Shown here: one piece after another, positions 8,192-16,883 of the stretch
Numbering within the stretch: position 1 is the first letter of the stretch
How the letters are laid out: each line of letters begins with the position of its first letter
NCBI RefSeq assembly: GCF_002850745.1
Contig: NZ_KZ559469.1
Span: 1-64,000 of the forward strand
Length of the DNA: 64,000 nucleotides
Direction: 5' to 3'
Origin: Nonomuraea indica
GTDB lineage: Bacteria > Actinomycetota > Actinomycetes > Streptosporangiales > Streptosporangiaceae
The notes under the pieces: generated by a model
The model's database searches: none
Seen by the model: the letters and a program-made list of their open reading frames with translations, nothing else
Told to the model about the DNA's origin: nothing
Made by a program: the position numbers and the translations under genes

Positions 8192-8264
8192 CAGGGCACG
8201 AGGGACTCGAACCCCCAACCGCCGGTTTTGGAGACCGGTGCGCTACCAATTGCGCCAGTGCCCT
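8192..8264 (-). tRNA. trnW: tRNA-Trp (CCA)
   Basis: A 73-base cloverleaf on the minus strand. The acceptor stem AGGGCAC/GTGCCCT is perfect, the anticodon loop is CTCCAAA with anticodon CCA, and the T arm contains GGTTCGAGTCC. The discriminator is G, and the 3' CCA is not encoded. It lies just upstream of secE-nusG, the conserved actinobacterial arrangement. Confidence 0.95.
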
Positions 8265-8422
8265 ATGTCGTCAACCACACTACCCTGATCGACTCACTGC
8301 CTGGACCGAACCGCACGGCGACATGCGGCGGTACGACCAGGCGAAAGTGTATCGGTGCTTGCCCTTTACGTCGAACCCGATCTGATCGCCCAGGTCAGGC
8401 CCGCCGTGGGAGCATGGATGAC

Positions 8423-9631
8423 ATGTCTGAGCGACCTCGCATCTCCGCGCGGATCTCCGCGATATCCGAGTCCGCCACGCTCGCCGTGGACGCCAGGGCG
8501 AAGGCGATGAAGGCGGCCGGCCGCCCGGTCATCGGCTTCGGCGCGGGCGAGCCCGACTTCCCGACGCCCGGCTACATCGTCGAGGCGGCGGTGGCCGCGG
8601 CGCGCGAGCCCCGCTTCCACAAGTACACCCCGGCCGGCGGCCTGCCCGAGCTGAGGGAGGCCATCGCGGCCAAGACGCTGCGCGACTCCGGATACCGGGT
8701 GGAGCCGTCGCGCGTGCTGGTGACCAACGGCGGCAAGCAGGCCGTCTACCAGGCGTTCGCCACGCTGCTCGACCCGGGTGACGAGGTGCTGGTGGTGGCG
8801 CCCTACTGGACGACGTACCCGGAGGCGATCAAGCTGGCGGGCGGCGTCCAGGTGGACGTGGTCACCGACGAGACGACCGGCTACCTCGCGACCGTGGAGC
8901 AGCTCGAGGCGGCGCGCACGGAGCGCACCAAGGTGCTGCTGTTCGTCTCGCCGTCCAACCCGACGGGCGCCGTCCACACCCGCGAGCAGACCGTGGAGAT
9001 CGGCCGCTGGGCGGCGGAGCACGGGCTGTGGGTGGTCACGGACGAGATCTACGAGCACCTCGTGTACGGCGGGGCGGAGTTCACCAGCATCGCCACGGCC
9101 GTGCCCGAGCTGGGCGACCGGGTCGTCGTGCTCAACGGCGTGGCCAAGACGTACGCGATGACGGGCTGGCGGGTGGGCTGGCTGATCGGCCCGGCCGACG
9201 TGGTCAAGGCGGCCACCAACCTGCAGTCGCACGCCACCTCCAACGTGGCGAACGTGTCGCAGATGGCCGCGCTGGCCGCCCTTTCCGGCGACCTGTCGGC
9301 GGTGGCGGAGATGCGGGCGGCGTTCGACCGGCGGCGCCAGACGATGGTGCGGATGCTGAACGAGATCCCGGGCGTGTTGTGCCCGGAACCGAAGGGGGCG
9401 TTCTACGCGTACCCCTCGATCAAGGAGCTGATCGGCAGGGAGCTGCGGGGCAGGCGGCCGGCCTCCTCGGCGGAGCTGGCCGAGCTCATCCTGGAGGAGG
9501 CCGAGGTCGCGGTCGTCCCCGGCGAGGCGTTCGGGACGCCCGGCTACTTCCGCCTGTCGTACGCGCTCGGCGACGAGGACCTGGTGGAGGGCGTGAGCCG
9601 CATGGCCAAGCTGCTGGCCGAGGCGCGCTGA
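8423..9631 (+). CDS. aspC: Aspartate/aromatic-type aminotransferase (class I/II)
   Basis: A PLP-dependent aminotransferase of 402 residues, probably aspartate:2-oxoglutarate. Motifs are [12 protein letters not shown] near residue 40, [22 protein letters not shown] and [16 protein letters not shown], which carries the PLP lysine (about residue 241). The C-terminal [10 protein letters not shown] holds the substrate-binding Arg. I use the second in-frame ATG (8423), which has GGGAG ten bases upstream; an ATG at 8414 adds three residues. It is transcribed away from tRNA-Trp-secE. Confidence 0.92.
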   Translation: MSERPRISARISAISESATLAVDARAKAMKAAGRPVIGFGAGEPDFPTPGYIVEAAVAAAREPRFHKYTPAGGLPELREAIAAKTLRDSGYRVEPSRVLVTNGGKQAVYQAFATLLDPGDEVLVVAPYWTTYPEAIKLAGGVQVDVVTDETTGYLATVEQLEAARTERTKVLLFVSPSNPTGAVHTREQTVEIGRWAAEHGLWVVTDEIYEHLVYGGAEFTSIATAVPELGDRVVVLNGVAKTYAMTGWRVGWLIGPADVVKAATNLQSHATSNVANVSQMAALAALSGDLSAVAEMRAAFDRRRQTMVRMLNEIPGVLCPEPKGAFYAYPSIKELIGRELRGRRPASSAELAELILEEAEVAVVPGEAFGTPGYFRLSYALGDEDLVEGVSRMAKLLAEAR

Positions 9632-9650
9632 CCCCCGGCGTCCGCCGTCG

Positions 9651-10154
9651 CTACGACGTCACCCCGCCCGCGATCTCGGCGAGCTCGCGGGCGAGACCGG
9701 GGGTCACGGCGACGTAGACGGCGGTGCCGGGCCGTTCGAGCCACATGAAGTTGCGCACCTCGCCCCGGGTGCGCCAGTGCAGCGCCGGCTTGCCCAGATG
9801 GGCGACCAGCGACGACCTGGTGACCAGCGTGGCGAACCTCTCCGCCGAGTGGACCCCGCACACCACGCCGATCCGGAGCTCCTCACCGGCGCCGCGCCAC
9901 GACAGCCCGCGCACCTCCAGCGGCCGCGTCAGCGACTTGATCCGGCCGAACCTGGGCCCCCGCGCCAGCCCTTCGGGCACGCGCGTGATCGTCACCGGCG
10001 CCGTGCCGCAGGTCAGCGAAGGGCCCGTCGGCGCCGGGGCGGGCGACGGGCCGGCCGAGGGCGCCTCGGTGGGTCCGCCCGCGTCGACGGCGGCCGGGCC
10101 GGACCCGCACGCGGCGAGGGCGAGCGTGAGGACCGCCGGTGCCAGGCGCCGCAT
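9651..10154 (-). CDS. Small lipoprotein of unknown function
   Basis: A 167-residue exported lipoprotein: MRRLAPAVLTLALAAC ends in a lipobox with Cys 16, followed by a Pro/Ala/Gly-rich linker to about residue 48. The rest is a compact domain with a Cys pair (SLTCGTAP and GVVCGVHS) that could form a disulphide. The ATG at 10154 is preceded by GGGGGCGGA; an ATG four codons upstream is possible. I do not recognise the family. It converges on the aminotransferase gene. Confidence 0.7.
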   Translation of the reverse strand: MRRLAPAVLTLALAACGSGPAAVDAGGPTEAPSAGPSPAPAPTGPSLTCGTAPVTITRVPEGLARGPRFGRIKSLTRPLEVRGLSWRGAGEELRIGVVCGVHSAERFATLVTRSSLVAHLGKPALHWRTRGEVRNFMWLERPGTAVYVAVTPGLARELAEIAGGVTS

Positions 10155-10321
10155 TCCGCCCCCCATGACTCGGTAGGGATACGCTGGGAAAACCTTCCCA
10201 GTCTCCTACAGCAGTCCGCGCTCCGCGGCAACCCGGACCGGCCGGACCGGCGCGCTGATCCCGCGGGGGCCTCCTGATCGTCGCGTGGGTGTCGCGCGGC
10301 GTCGAGTGGCAGGATATGGAG

Positions 10322-11338
10322 ATGCTCCGCCCGCTGGACACGCTGCCCAAGGCCCACCTCCACCTGCACTTCACCGGCTCAATGCGGCATTCGACGCTGA
10401 TCGAGCTGGCCCGGGAGCAGCATCTGCACCTGCCCGACGCGCTGGAGCAGGACTGGCCGCCGCGGCTGCGCGCGACCGACGAGCGCGGCTGGTTCCGGTT
10501 CCAGCGGCTGTACGACATCGCCCGGTCGGTGCTGACCCGGCCGGAGCACGTCTACCGCCTGCTGCGGGAGACCGCCGAGGACGAGGCGGCGGCGGGCTCG
10601 CGCTGGCTGGAGATCCAGGTGGACCCGTCGGGTTACGCGCAGCGTTTCGGCGGGTTGACCGCGACGCTGGAGCTGGTCCTCGACGCGGTGGGCGCCGCGT
10701 CCAAACACGCGGGGGTGGGGATCGCGCTGGTCGTCGCGGCCAATCGGACCCGCCATCCGCTCGACGCCAACACGCTGGCCCGGCTGGCGGCGCAGTTCGC
10801 CGACCGTGGCGTGGTGGGGTTCGGGCTGTCCAACGACGAGCGGCGGGCTCAGGCGCGCGACTTCGAGCGGGCCTTCCGCATCGCCAAGCGGGCGGGGCTG
10901 CTGGCGGTGCCGCACGGGGGCGAGTTGCTGGGGCCGCGCAGCGTGGCCCAGTGCGTCGACGACCTGGGGGCCGACCGGGTGGGGCACGGGGTGCGGGCGG
11001 CCGAGGACGCGCGCCTGATGGAGCGGCTGGCCGACCGGCAGATCTGCTGCGAGGTGTGTCCCAGCTCGAACGTGGGCCTGGGGGTGGCCGAGCGGGCCGC
11101 CGACGTGCCGGTGCGGCGGCTGTTCGACGCGGGGGTGCCGATCGCGCTGGGCGCCGACGACCCGCTACTGTTCGGCGCGCGGCTGCTGCGGCAGTACGAG
11201 CTGGCCCGCGAGGTGTACGGCTTCCGCGACGCCGAGATCGCCGAGCTGGCGCGGCAGTCGGTCCGGGCGTCGGCCGCGCCCGAGTCGGTGCGCAAGGAGC
11301 TGCTGGCGGGCATCGACTCCTGGCTGTCAGCGGAGTGA
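10322..11338 (+). CDS. add: Adenosine deaminase
   Basis: Zinc-dependent deaminase converting adenosine to inosine, in purine salvage. The product is 338 residues. The metal-binding HxH is HLHLH at residues 12-16. Further motifs are VPHGGELLG, DRVGHGVRAAED, CEVCPSSNVGLG and the terminal metal and catalytic site GADDPLLF. The ATG at 10322 has AGGA seven bases upstream; an ATG two codons earlier is also possible. The GADDP variant is seen in the ADA-like branch, so a related nucleoside substrate cannot be excluded. Confidence 0.9.
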   Translation: MLRPLDTLPKAHLHLHFTGSMRHSTLIELAREQHLHLPDALEQDWPPRLRATDERGWFRFQRLYDIARSVLTRPEHVYRLLRETAEDEAAAGSRWLEIQVDPSGYAQRFGGLTATLELVLDAVGAASKHAGVGIALVVAANRTRHPLDANTLARLAAQFADRGVVGFGLSNDERRAQARDFERAFRIAKRAGLLAVPHGGELLGPRSVAQCVDDLGADRVGHGVRAAEDARLMERLADRQICCEVCPSSNVGLGVAERAADVPVRRLFDAGVPIALGADDPLLFGARLLRQYELAREVYGFRDAEIAELARQSVRASAAPESVRKELLAGIDSWLSAE

Positions 11339-12079
11339 CGCGGCGATCTCGGCGGCGCGTTCCTTGCTTCCGGCGCCCTCCAGGCGGTGTCCGACGTCGC
11401 CGTGCTGCCACAGCAGGGTGGGCCCCGCCTGGCGCAGCGGCACGGAGGTGCCGTCGGCGCGCCTGATGTAGCCGAGAGGGTGCTCGCCGCCGATCCACCA
11501 GGCCGTGGTGCCGGGCAGCCGGACGGCCTCGGGGGACGCGCCGAGCACCTTGAAGAAGTACGGCTCGGGCGCGCCGTCGAACTGGTCGAGGCGGGTGCCG
11601 TCGGGCCACAGCATGGACACCACCCGGCCGCCGTCGCCGACGAGAACGGTCCGGGGGGCGCCCAGGGCAGCGGGCCTCCTGATCGGGAAGGCGACCAGTG
11701 ACTCCAGCTCGCCGGGGGCGACGGCACGCTCTCCGGGCAGGCCGGCGGGGGTGCGCACGGGCGCCGGGGCCTGGCCGAGGCGCAGCTCGACGCCGGCGTA
11801 CCTGAGCAGGTGGGCGACGGCCGCCCGGCCCTGTGGAGTCGCGGCGGTGACGGCGACGACGGCCAGCGCGACGGCCGCGACGACCCGCCACCTGCGCCGG
11901 CCGCGCCTTCCGGGCCTCGCGGGCCTCCCGGTCCGTGCGGTGTGGCCGCGCGGGGCGGCTTCGAGGCGGGCCCGGACGGCGGCGGCGACGTCGGCGGGCG
12001 GCGGGGCCGGGACGTCGAGGGAGGAGCCGAGGGCCAGCAGCTCGGCTTCCAGGTCGTCGGACGGCTCACGCGAGCTCAT
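11327..12079 (-). CDS. Membrane protein paired with ECF sigma factor (putative anti-sigma)
   Basis: A 250-residue protein with an acidic cytoplasmic N terminus (EPSDDLEAELLALGSSLDVP), a basic stretch, one membrane span (about residues 63-80, WRVVAAVALAVVAVTAA) and an extracytoplasmic domain with FPIRRPAALGAPRTVLVGD and WPDGTRLDQF. The gene overlaps the sigma factor end by 14 bases, the usual layout of sigma/anti-sigma pairs. No zinc-binding HxxxCxxC is present, so the anti-sigma role rests on context. Its 3' end overlaps the adenosine deaminase gene by 12 bases. Confidence 0.7.
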   Translation of the reverse strand: MSSREPSDDLEAELLALGSSLDVPAPPPADVAAAVRARLEAAPRGHTARTGRPARPGRRGRRRWRVVAAVALAVVAVTAATPQGRAAVAHLLRYAGVELRLGQAPAPVRTPAGLPGERAVAPGELESLVAFPIRRPAALGAPRTVLVGDGGRVVSMLWPDGTRLDQFDGAPEPYFFKVLGASPEAVRLPGTTAWWIGGEHPLGYIRRADGTSVPLRQAGPTLLWQHGDVGHRLEGAGSKERAAEIAASLR

Positions 12080-12605
12080 CGCCCACCTCCTCTCTGAGCC
12101 GGGCCAGGCCGCGGTGGGTGCGTGACTTGACGGTGCCCAGCGGCAGGCCGAGCACCTGGCCGGTCTCGGCCTCGGTGAGCTGTAAGAAGTACCGGCAGAC
12201 GACCGCCTGGCGTTCCCGTTCGGGCAGGGCGCGTACGGCGCGCAGCAGGCGGGCGCGGCGGTCGGTGGCCACGGCGGCGCCCGCCGGGTCGTCGGGTGCC
12301 GCCGTCCCGGCCTCGGCGCCCAGGCGGAGGACCAGTTCGGAGCGGCGCCCGCGCGAGCGGGTGAGGTTGTGCGTCTCGTTGGCGACGATGCGCAGCAGCC
12401 ACGGCCGGAACGGCGAGTCGCGGCGGAATCCGGCCAGGTGCCGGTGCGCCTTGACGAACGCCTCCTGCACCACGTCCTCCGCCTCGTCGCCGGCCCCGAG
12501 CAGGGCGGCGGTGCGGTGGGCGAGCGCGCTGTAGCGGGCGACCAGGACCTCGTAGGCCGACAGGTCGCCGTCGAGGGTTCGGCTGATGGCCTCGTCGTCG
12601 TCCAT
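12066..12605 (-). CDS. ECF-subfamily RNA polymerase sigma factor
   Basis: A 179-residue sigma-70 protein with regions 2 and 4 only. Region 2 includes YEVLVARYSALAHR, AEDVVQEAFVKAHRHL and RPWLLRIVANETHNL. Region 4 includes LPERERQAVVCRYFLQLTEA and LGLPLGTVKSRTHRGLARL. The start is the ATG at 12605 (MDDDEAISRTLDGD); there is no strong ribosome site. It probably responds to an envelope signal through the membrane protein downstream. Confidence 0.9.
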   Translation of the reverse strand: MDDDEAISRTLDGDLSAYEVLVARYSALAHRTAALLGAGDEAEDVVQEAFVKAHRHLAGFRRDSPFRPWLLRIVANETHNLTRSRGRRSELVLRLGAEAGTAAPDDPAGAAVATDRRARLLRAVRALPERERQAVVCRYFLQLTEAETGQVLGLPLGTVKSRTHRGLARLREEVGDELA

Positions 12606-12734
12606 GAACGGGTCAATTCTGGGCGGGGGCGCGGCGAGAGGGGAAGACCCCTTTGGTTCGTCACGTGACCTTCGGCGCCGGGCGGGCACTAGACTCGCAG
12701 CCAATCCACGTGAGCCCCCATAAGGAACGGGACT

Positions 12735-13469
12735 ATGTCTTCTGGGTATGACCGTGTAGTGCAACCGGCCGCCGGTGACGAGGCCTTGGAGAACCACCTG
12801 GGTGGCGACGAGGCCAGGAACTACCGGCAGTACGAGTTCGACATGGTCGCCCCGCACGTCGGGCGGTCCATGCTGGAGATCGGCTCGGGGCTGGGTCACT
12901 TCGCCGAGCAGTTCCTGCCGCGACTCGACCGGCTCGTGGTGAGCGACTTCGACCCCTACTGCGTCGAGCAGCTCCGCAAGCGTTTCGAGGGGCGCGACGA
13001 GATCGACGTGCTGCAGTTCGGCCTGCCGACCGACATCCCGTTGGAGGACAAGGTCGACACCGTGGTGATGATGAACGTGCTGGAGCACATCGAGGAGGAC
13101 GCCGAGGCGCTGCGCTCGCTGGCCCGCGTCACGCTGCCCGGCGGGCGGATCATCATCTGGGTGCCGGGCTACATGCAGCTCTACGGAGACTTCGACCGCA
13201 AGGTGGGCCACGTCCAGCGCTACACGCCCAAGACCCTGCGCGCCACGGTCGCCAAGGCGGGGCTCGACGTCGACGTGCTGAAGCCGATCAACTTCCTGGG
13301 CGGCATCGCCTGGTGGGCGGCGGTGCGCCGGGGCGGGGTGGGCTACCCCGACCCGCGCCTGGTCAAGATCTACGACCGCACGGTGGTGCCGGCGACCCGG
13401 CTGATCGAGCGGTTCGTCCGCCCGCCGTTCGGCCAGACCGTCTTCTGCGTCGCCCGCGTGCCGCGCTAG
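12735..13469 (+). CDS. Class I SAM-dependent methyltransferase
   Basis: A 244-residue Rossmann-fold methyltransferase. The SAM-binding motif I is MLEIGSGLGHFAEQFL and the acidic loop is VVSDFDPYCVEQL; MMNVLEHIEED and GGRIIIWVPGYMQLYGDFD follow. The ATG has AAGGAAC upstream. Similar proteins occur near cell-envelope glycosylation genes, but the substrate cannot be read from the sequence. Confidence 0.85.
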   Translation: MSSGYDRVVQPAAGDEALENHLGGDEARNYRQYEFDMVAPHVGRSMLEIGSGLGHFAEQFLPRLDRLVVSDFDPYCVEQLRKRFEGRDEIDVLQFGLPTDIPLEDKVDTVVMMNVLEHIEEDAEALRSLARVTLPGGRIIIWVPGYMQLYGDFDRKVGHVQRYTPKTLRATVAKAGLDVDVLKPINFLGGIAWWAAVRRGGVGYPDPRLVKIYDRTVVPATRLIERFVRPPFGQTVFCVARVPR

Positions 13470-13528
13470 CCGCCGAGGCCGGGGCGGCGATCACCCGGCC
13501 TGCCCGGCCACCGGGGCCTGGAGACGCG

Positions 13529-13557
13529 GCCGGCCGGCCCCCGCGGGACCGGCCGGC
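13529..13557. terminator. Bidirectional terminator
   Basis: A 12-bp stem with one mismatch (13529-13540 with 13546-13557) and a 5-base loop lies between the convergent ends of the methyltransferase and the ABC transporter permease. It can stop transcription from both sides. Confidence 0.65.
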
Positions 13558-13568
13558 GCGGCGAGGCG

Positions 13569-14456
13569 CTACTTGATGGAGCCGGCGGTGAGGCCGCCGA
13601 CGACCTTCCGCTCGATGAGGGCGAAGAGGATGATGACCGGGATGGTGGCGATCACCGAGCCGGCGAACAGGTTCTGCCAGTCCACCTGGTACTGCCCGAT
13701 GAACGCGTTGAGCGCCACGGTGAGCGGCTGGTTGGCCGGGGTGGTGGTGAGGGTGAGGGCCACCACGAACTCGTTCCAGGCGGCGATGAAGGTGAAGATC
13801 AGCGCGGTGATGACGCCCGGCATGGCGAGCGGCAGCGTGACGCGGAAGAGCGCGCCGAAACGGCCGTTGCCGTCGATGAACGCCGCCTCCTCCAGTTCGC
13901 GCGGGATCGAGGAGAAGTACGCGTTGAGGATCCACACCGCGAACGCCAGGTTGAACCCGCCGTTGACGAGGATCAGCGACCAGATCGAGTCGACGAGCCC
14001 GAACTGGTAGAACTCCCGGTAGATGCCGACCAGCATGGCCGTCGGCTGGAACATCTGGGTGATCAGCACGAGGATCAGGAACGCCGTGCGCCCCCTGAAG
14101 TCGTGCCGGGCGGAGTAGTAGGCCGCGGGCAGCGCGACCAGGAGCACCAGGATCGTCGACCCGGCCGCCACCTTCAGCGTGACCACCAGGTTGCCCGCCA
14201 GGCCGCTGGTCCAGAAGTTGGCCAGGTTGGACCACTCCCACACCGACGGGAGGAACGTGGCCTCGCGCAGCGACTCCTGGGGCCGCAGCGAGGTCAGCAG
14301 CATCACCAGGTAGGGGAAGAGGAAGACGAACGCGACCAGGTAGGCGGCAGCCGCGACGACGACCGTCTTGAGCCGGGGCAGGCGCCGGGTCGCGGCCGGG
14401 CCGGGCCGGGTGTGGTGGCGGGACGAGGCGGTCGGGCGCGCGGTCGTGACGGCCAT
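13569..14456 (-). CDS. Sugar ABC transporter permease (MalG type)
   Basis: Inner-membrane permease of a CUT1 carbohydrate importer, 295 residues with six predicted membrane spans. The cytoplasmic EAA loop reads EEAAFIDGNGRFGALFRVTL followed by PLAMPG. It begins at the ATG at 14456, sharing one base with the stop of the upstream permease gene (TGATG), so translation is coupled. No ATPase gene is present; CUT1 systems in actinomycetes often share a multitasking MsiK ATPase encoded elsewhere. Confidence 0.93.
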   Translation of the reverse strand: MAVTTARPTASSRHHTRPGPAATRRLPRLKTVVVAAAAYLVAFVFLFPYLVMLLTSLRPQESLREATFLPSVWEWSNLANFWTSGLAGNLVVTLKVAAGSTILVLLVALPAAYYSARHDFRGRTAFLILVLITQMFQPTAMLVGIYREFYQFGLVDSIWSLILVNGGFNLAFAVWILNAYFSSIPRELEEAAFIDGNGRFGALFRVTLPLAMPGVITALIFTFIAAWNEFVVALTLTTTPANQPLTVALNAFIGQYQVDWQNLFAGSVIATIPVIILFALIERKVVGGLTAGSIK

Positions 14457-15340
14457 CACGCCACCTCCTTGTTCCAGCGGGAGACCTTGAGGAAGATCGC
14501 GGTCAGCACCAGCACCATGGCGAAGTTGACCACGGACATCGCGGCGGACTCGCCGATGTCGCGGTTCTTGAGGATGAACATGAAGATCGTCGAGGTGGCG
14601 GTGGAGTAGCCGGGCTGGCCGTGCGTCATCGCCCAGATGATCGGGAAGCTGTTGAAGACGTTCATCACGTTGATCAGCGCGGCGACGGTGAGCGCGGGGC
14701 GCAGCAGCGGCAGCGTGATCGACCAGTACGTGCGCAGCCGGGAGGCGCCGTCCATCTTGGCCGCCTCGTAGACGTCCGAGGGGATGGTGGCGAGCCCGGC
14801 GAGCAGCGCGTACGTGGTGAACGGCACCGACACGAAGACCGCGACGAAGACCAGCCACGGCATGGCCGTCGAGGCGTCGCCGAGCTGGTCGGCCGACGCG
14901 CCGCCGAGCGCGTCGATGAGCCCGAGCTTGAGCCGGATCTGGTTGATCACGCCGACCTCGGGGTCGAGCATCCACTTGAAGATGATCGCGGTCATCAGCA
15001 CCGAGGCGGCCCACGGTGCGATCAGCGCCCAGCGGGCGTACCGGCGGCCCGGGAAGTGCTGGTTGAACAGCTGGGCGAGGGCCAGCGAGATGAGCACGGT
15101 GAGGGCGACGACCGCCACCACCCAGACGACGCTGCGGAGCATGATGTCCGCGAAGTCCTTCTCGTCGAACAGCTTCTCGTAGTTGGCCGTCCCGTTGGAG
15201 CCTTGGACGACGCCCCAGCGGCTGATCCTGAGGAACGAGGACCGGATCATCTCGACGACCGGCCAGAGCACGACGACCGCGATCAGCACGACCGCCGGCC
15301 CCGTCCAGGCGAGCGGTTCGAGAGCGCGCAACCTTCTCAT
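14456..15340 (-). CDS. Sugar ABC transporter permease (MalF type)
   Basis: Partner permease of 294 residues with six spans. The EAA loop is YEAAKMDGASRLRTYW, followed by SITLPLLRP. The ATG at 15340 has GGAAGG upstream; in-frame codons further up lie in the intercistronic hairpin. It forms the translocation pore with the MalG-type permease for the sugar delivered by the lipoprotein at 15411-16679. Confidence 0.93.
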   Translation of the reverse strand: MRRLRALEPLAWTGPAVVLIAVVVLWPVVEMIRSSFLRISRWGVVQGSNGTANYEKLFDEKDFADIMLRSVVWVVAVVALTVLISLALAQLFNQHFPGRRYARWALIAPWAASVLMTAIIFKWMLDPEVGVINQIRLKLGLIDALGGASADQLGDASTAMPWLVFVAVFVSVPFTTYALLAGLATIPSDVYEAAKMDGASRLRTYWSITLPLLRPALTVAALINVMNVFNSFPIIWAMTHGQPGYSTATSTIFMFILKNRDIGESAAMSVVNFAMVLVLTAIFLKVSRWNKEVA

Positions 15341-15359
15341 GCGGAACCTTCCATCACGG

Positions 15360-15395
15360 TACGGCCGGCCCCGGCGTCGCCGGGCGCCGGCCGTA
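15360..15395 (-). promoter_or_regulatory. Intercistronic hairpin after the binding-protein gene
   Basis: A perfect 10-bp outer stem (15360-15369 with 15386-15395) encloses a further GC-rich stem. It lies between the binding-protein stop and the first permease. In many sugar ABC operons such a structure partly terminates transcription or protects the 3' end of the binding-protein mRNA, so the binding protein is made in excess. That role is inferred here. Confidence 0.6.
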
Positions 15396-15410
15396 CGGAC
15401 CCGTGCGGGG

Positions 15411-16679
15411 TCAGCTGTTCTCGGCGGTCTTCTGGAGCTCACCGAGGACCTGCGCCGGGTCCTCCTTGACGGCTCCGCCGATGGTCTGCTTGATCGAGGG
15501 GTTCACCACGGCCCACTTGGGGTCCTGGAACGGGTAGAAGCTGGCGTTGGGCAGGCCGTCGAGGAACGGCTTGAGCTTCTCGTCGCCCGACAGCTTCTCG
15601 ATGCCGCTCTTGGTGACGGGCAGCAGCTTGTAGGTGTCGCTGATCTTCTGCGCGGCGTTGCCGGTGTAGAAGAAGTCGAGGAACTTCTTGATCTCGGCGG
15701 CCCGGCCGTTCTTGTTGAACGCCATGATCCAGTCCATGACGCCGAGCGTGGTGTCGAGCGGGCCGGCCTTGCCGGGGATCGGGGCGACGCCGTACTTGTC
15801 CTTCAGCCCGGCGGCATCGAAGATCGGGATGGACATGGGGCCGCCGTTGACCATGCCGACCTTGCCGGCGCCGAAGTCCTCCCAGACCGTCTTGCGGTCC
15901 TTGGTGCCGGGGTTGGGGGTGGTCAGCCCGGCGTCCACCAGGCCCTTGATGTAGGTGAAGGTCTCGACGTTCTGCGGCGAGTTGATGGCCCACTTGCCGG
16001 AGGCGTCCTTGTAGCCGCCGCCGTTGCCGAGCATCCACAGGAACGACTCGCCCTGCGCCTCCTCCTGGCCGAGCGGCAGGCCGAACGGCTGGCTGACGCC
16101 GGCCTTCTTCAGCTTCTCGGCGGCCGCCTTGAGCTCGTCCCAGGTCTTGGGCGGCTCGGCGACGCCGGCCTTGGTGAACAGCTCCTTGTTGTAGAAGAGC
16201 GCGCGGGCCGAGGAGACGAACGGGATGCCGTAGGCGGTGCCGTCGACCTTGCCGAACTCGGCGAACTTCTCCAGCATGTCCGCGGAGACGTTCGGCGAGA
16301 GGATCTCGTCGGCCTTGTGCAGCAGTCCGTCCTTGACGAAGCCGGAGTAGTCGCCGGTCTGCAGGATGTCGGGCACCTGCCCGTTCTGCACCATGGTGGC
16401 GACCTGCTTGTCGATGTCGTTCCAGTTGATGACCTGGACCTCGACCTTGATGTTCGGGTTGGCCGCCTGGAACTCGTCCACGACGCCCTTCCAGAAGGTC
16501 TCGCCGGAGTTGGGCTTGCCGGGGCCGTCGCCGTAGTCGGCGGCGACCATCTTCAGCGTGACCTGGCCTCCGCCGGAGGCGTTCTGGTCACCGGAGCCGG
16601 AATCGCCGGAGCCGCAACTGGACAGGACCAGCATGGCCGCCAGGCCCGCGGCGGCGCCGCCCACAAGCTTGATGTTCAC
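15411..16679 (-). CDS. Extracellular sugar-binding lipoprotein of ABC importer
   Basis: A 422-residue solute-binding protein (SBP_bac family 1). The signal peptide ends in the lipobox LSSC (Cys 22), followed by a Ser/Gly linker. The mature part has SGETFWKGVVDEFQAANPNI, NGQVPDIL, YGIPFVSSARALFYNKELF and KTWDELKAAAEKLKKAG, typical of carbohydrate-binding members. The GTG start at 16679 gives MNIKLVGG. Two DasR-like boxes upstream suggest aminosugar or chito-oligosaccharide uptake; that is inference. Confidence 0.92.
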   Translation of the reverse strand: MNIKLVGGAAAGLAAMLVLSSCGSGDSGSGDQNASGGGQVTLKMVAADYGDGPGKPNSGETFWKGVVDEFQAANPNIKVEVQVINWNDIDKQVATMVQNGQVPDILQTGDYSGFVKDGLLHKADEILSPNVSADMLEKFAEFGKVDGTAYGIPFVSSARALFYNKELFTKAGVAEPPKTWDELKAAAEKLKKAGVSQPFGLPLGQEEAQGESFLWMLGNGGGYKDASGKWAINSPQNVETFTYIKGLVDAGLTTPNPGTKDRKTVWEDFGAGKVGMVNGGPMSIPIFDAAGLKDKYGVAPIPGKAGPLDTTLGVMDWIMAFNKNGRAAEIKKFLDFFYTGNAAQKISDTYKLLPVTKSGIEKLSGDEKLKPFLDGLPNASFYPFQDPKWAVVNPSIKQTIGGAVKEDPAQVLGELQKTAENS

Positions 16680-16810
16680 CGTCTCGTACCGCCTTCTCGT
16701 CGGACGGGCCTTCTGGTCCGTACCAGTCGCCGTCCCGCCCACAGGGTTCTGGGGACGCGTGAGCGATGGCTCAGCGCGTTTGCGTCAGAGTAAGCCCCTG
16801 TTCATCAGGC

Positions 16811-16820
16811 GGTCTATACC
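16811..16820. promoter_or_regulatory. DasR-like GntR box 1
   Basis: GGTCTATACC resembles the core of dre sites bound by DasR, whose consensus core is GGTCTAGACC; the Streptomyces dasA site is a similarly imperfect variant. It lies 132 bases upstream of the sugar-binding protein start. Confidence 0.5.
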
Positions 16821-16867
16821 GGGCGATCTCTTTTCTGCAACACCTCCGCGGCTTTCGTCCGCCTTCC

Positions 16868-16877
16868 GGTCTAGACC
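16868..16877. promoter_or_regulatory. DasR-like GntR box 2
   Basis: GGTCTAGACC is a perfect palindrome and the exact dre core; the flanks TCC and ACA partly match the extended site. It lies between the acyl-CoA dehydrogenase stop and the ABC operon, 48 bases from box 1. A GntR regulator of the DasR type bound here would tie the transporter to N-acetylglucosamine metabolism. Confidence 0.6.
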
Positions 16878-16883
16878 ACAGGG

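Noticed and set aside
8192..8264. tRNA-Trp as an integration site
   Set aside because: The flanking genes are the conserved secE-nusG cluster and a housekeeping aminotransferase; no integrase or duplicated tRNA end is present.
12606..13211. N-terminal extension of the sigma factor
   Set aside because: The extension is antisense to the methyltransferase and lacks sigma-factor similarity; the ATG at 12605 gives normal region 2 spacing.
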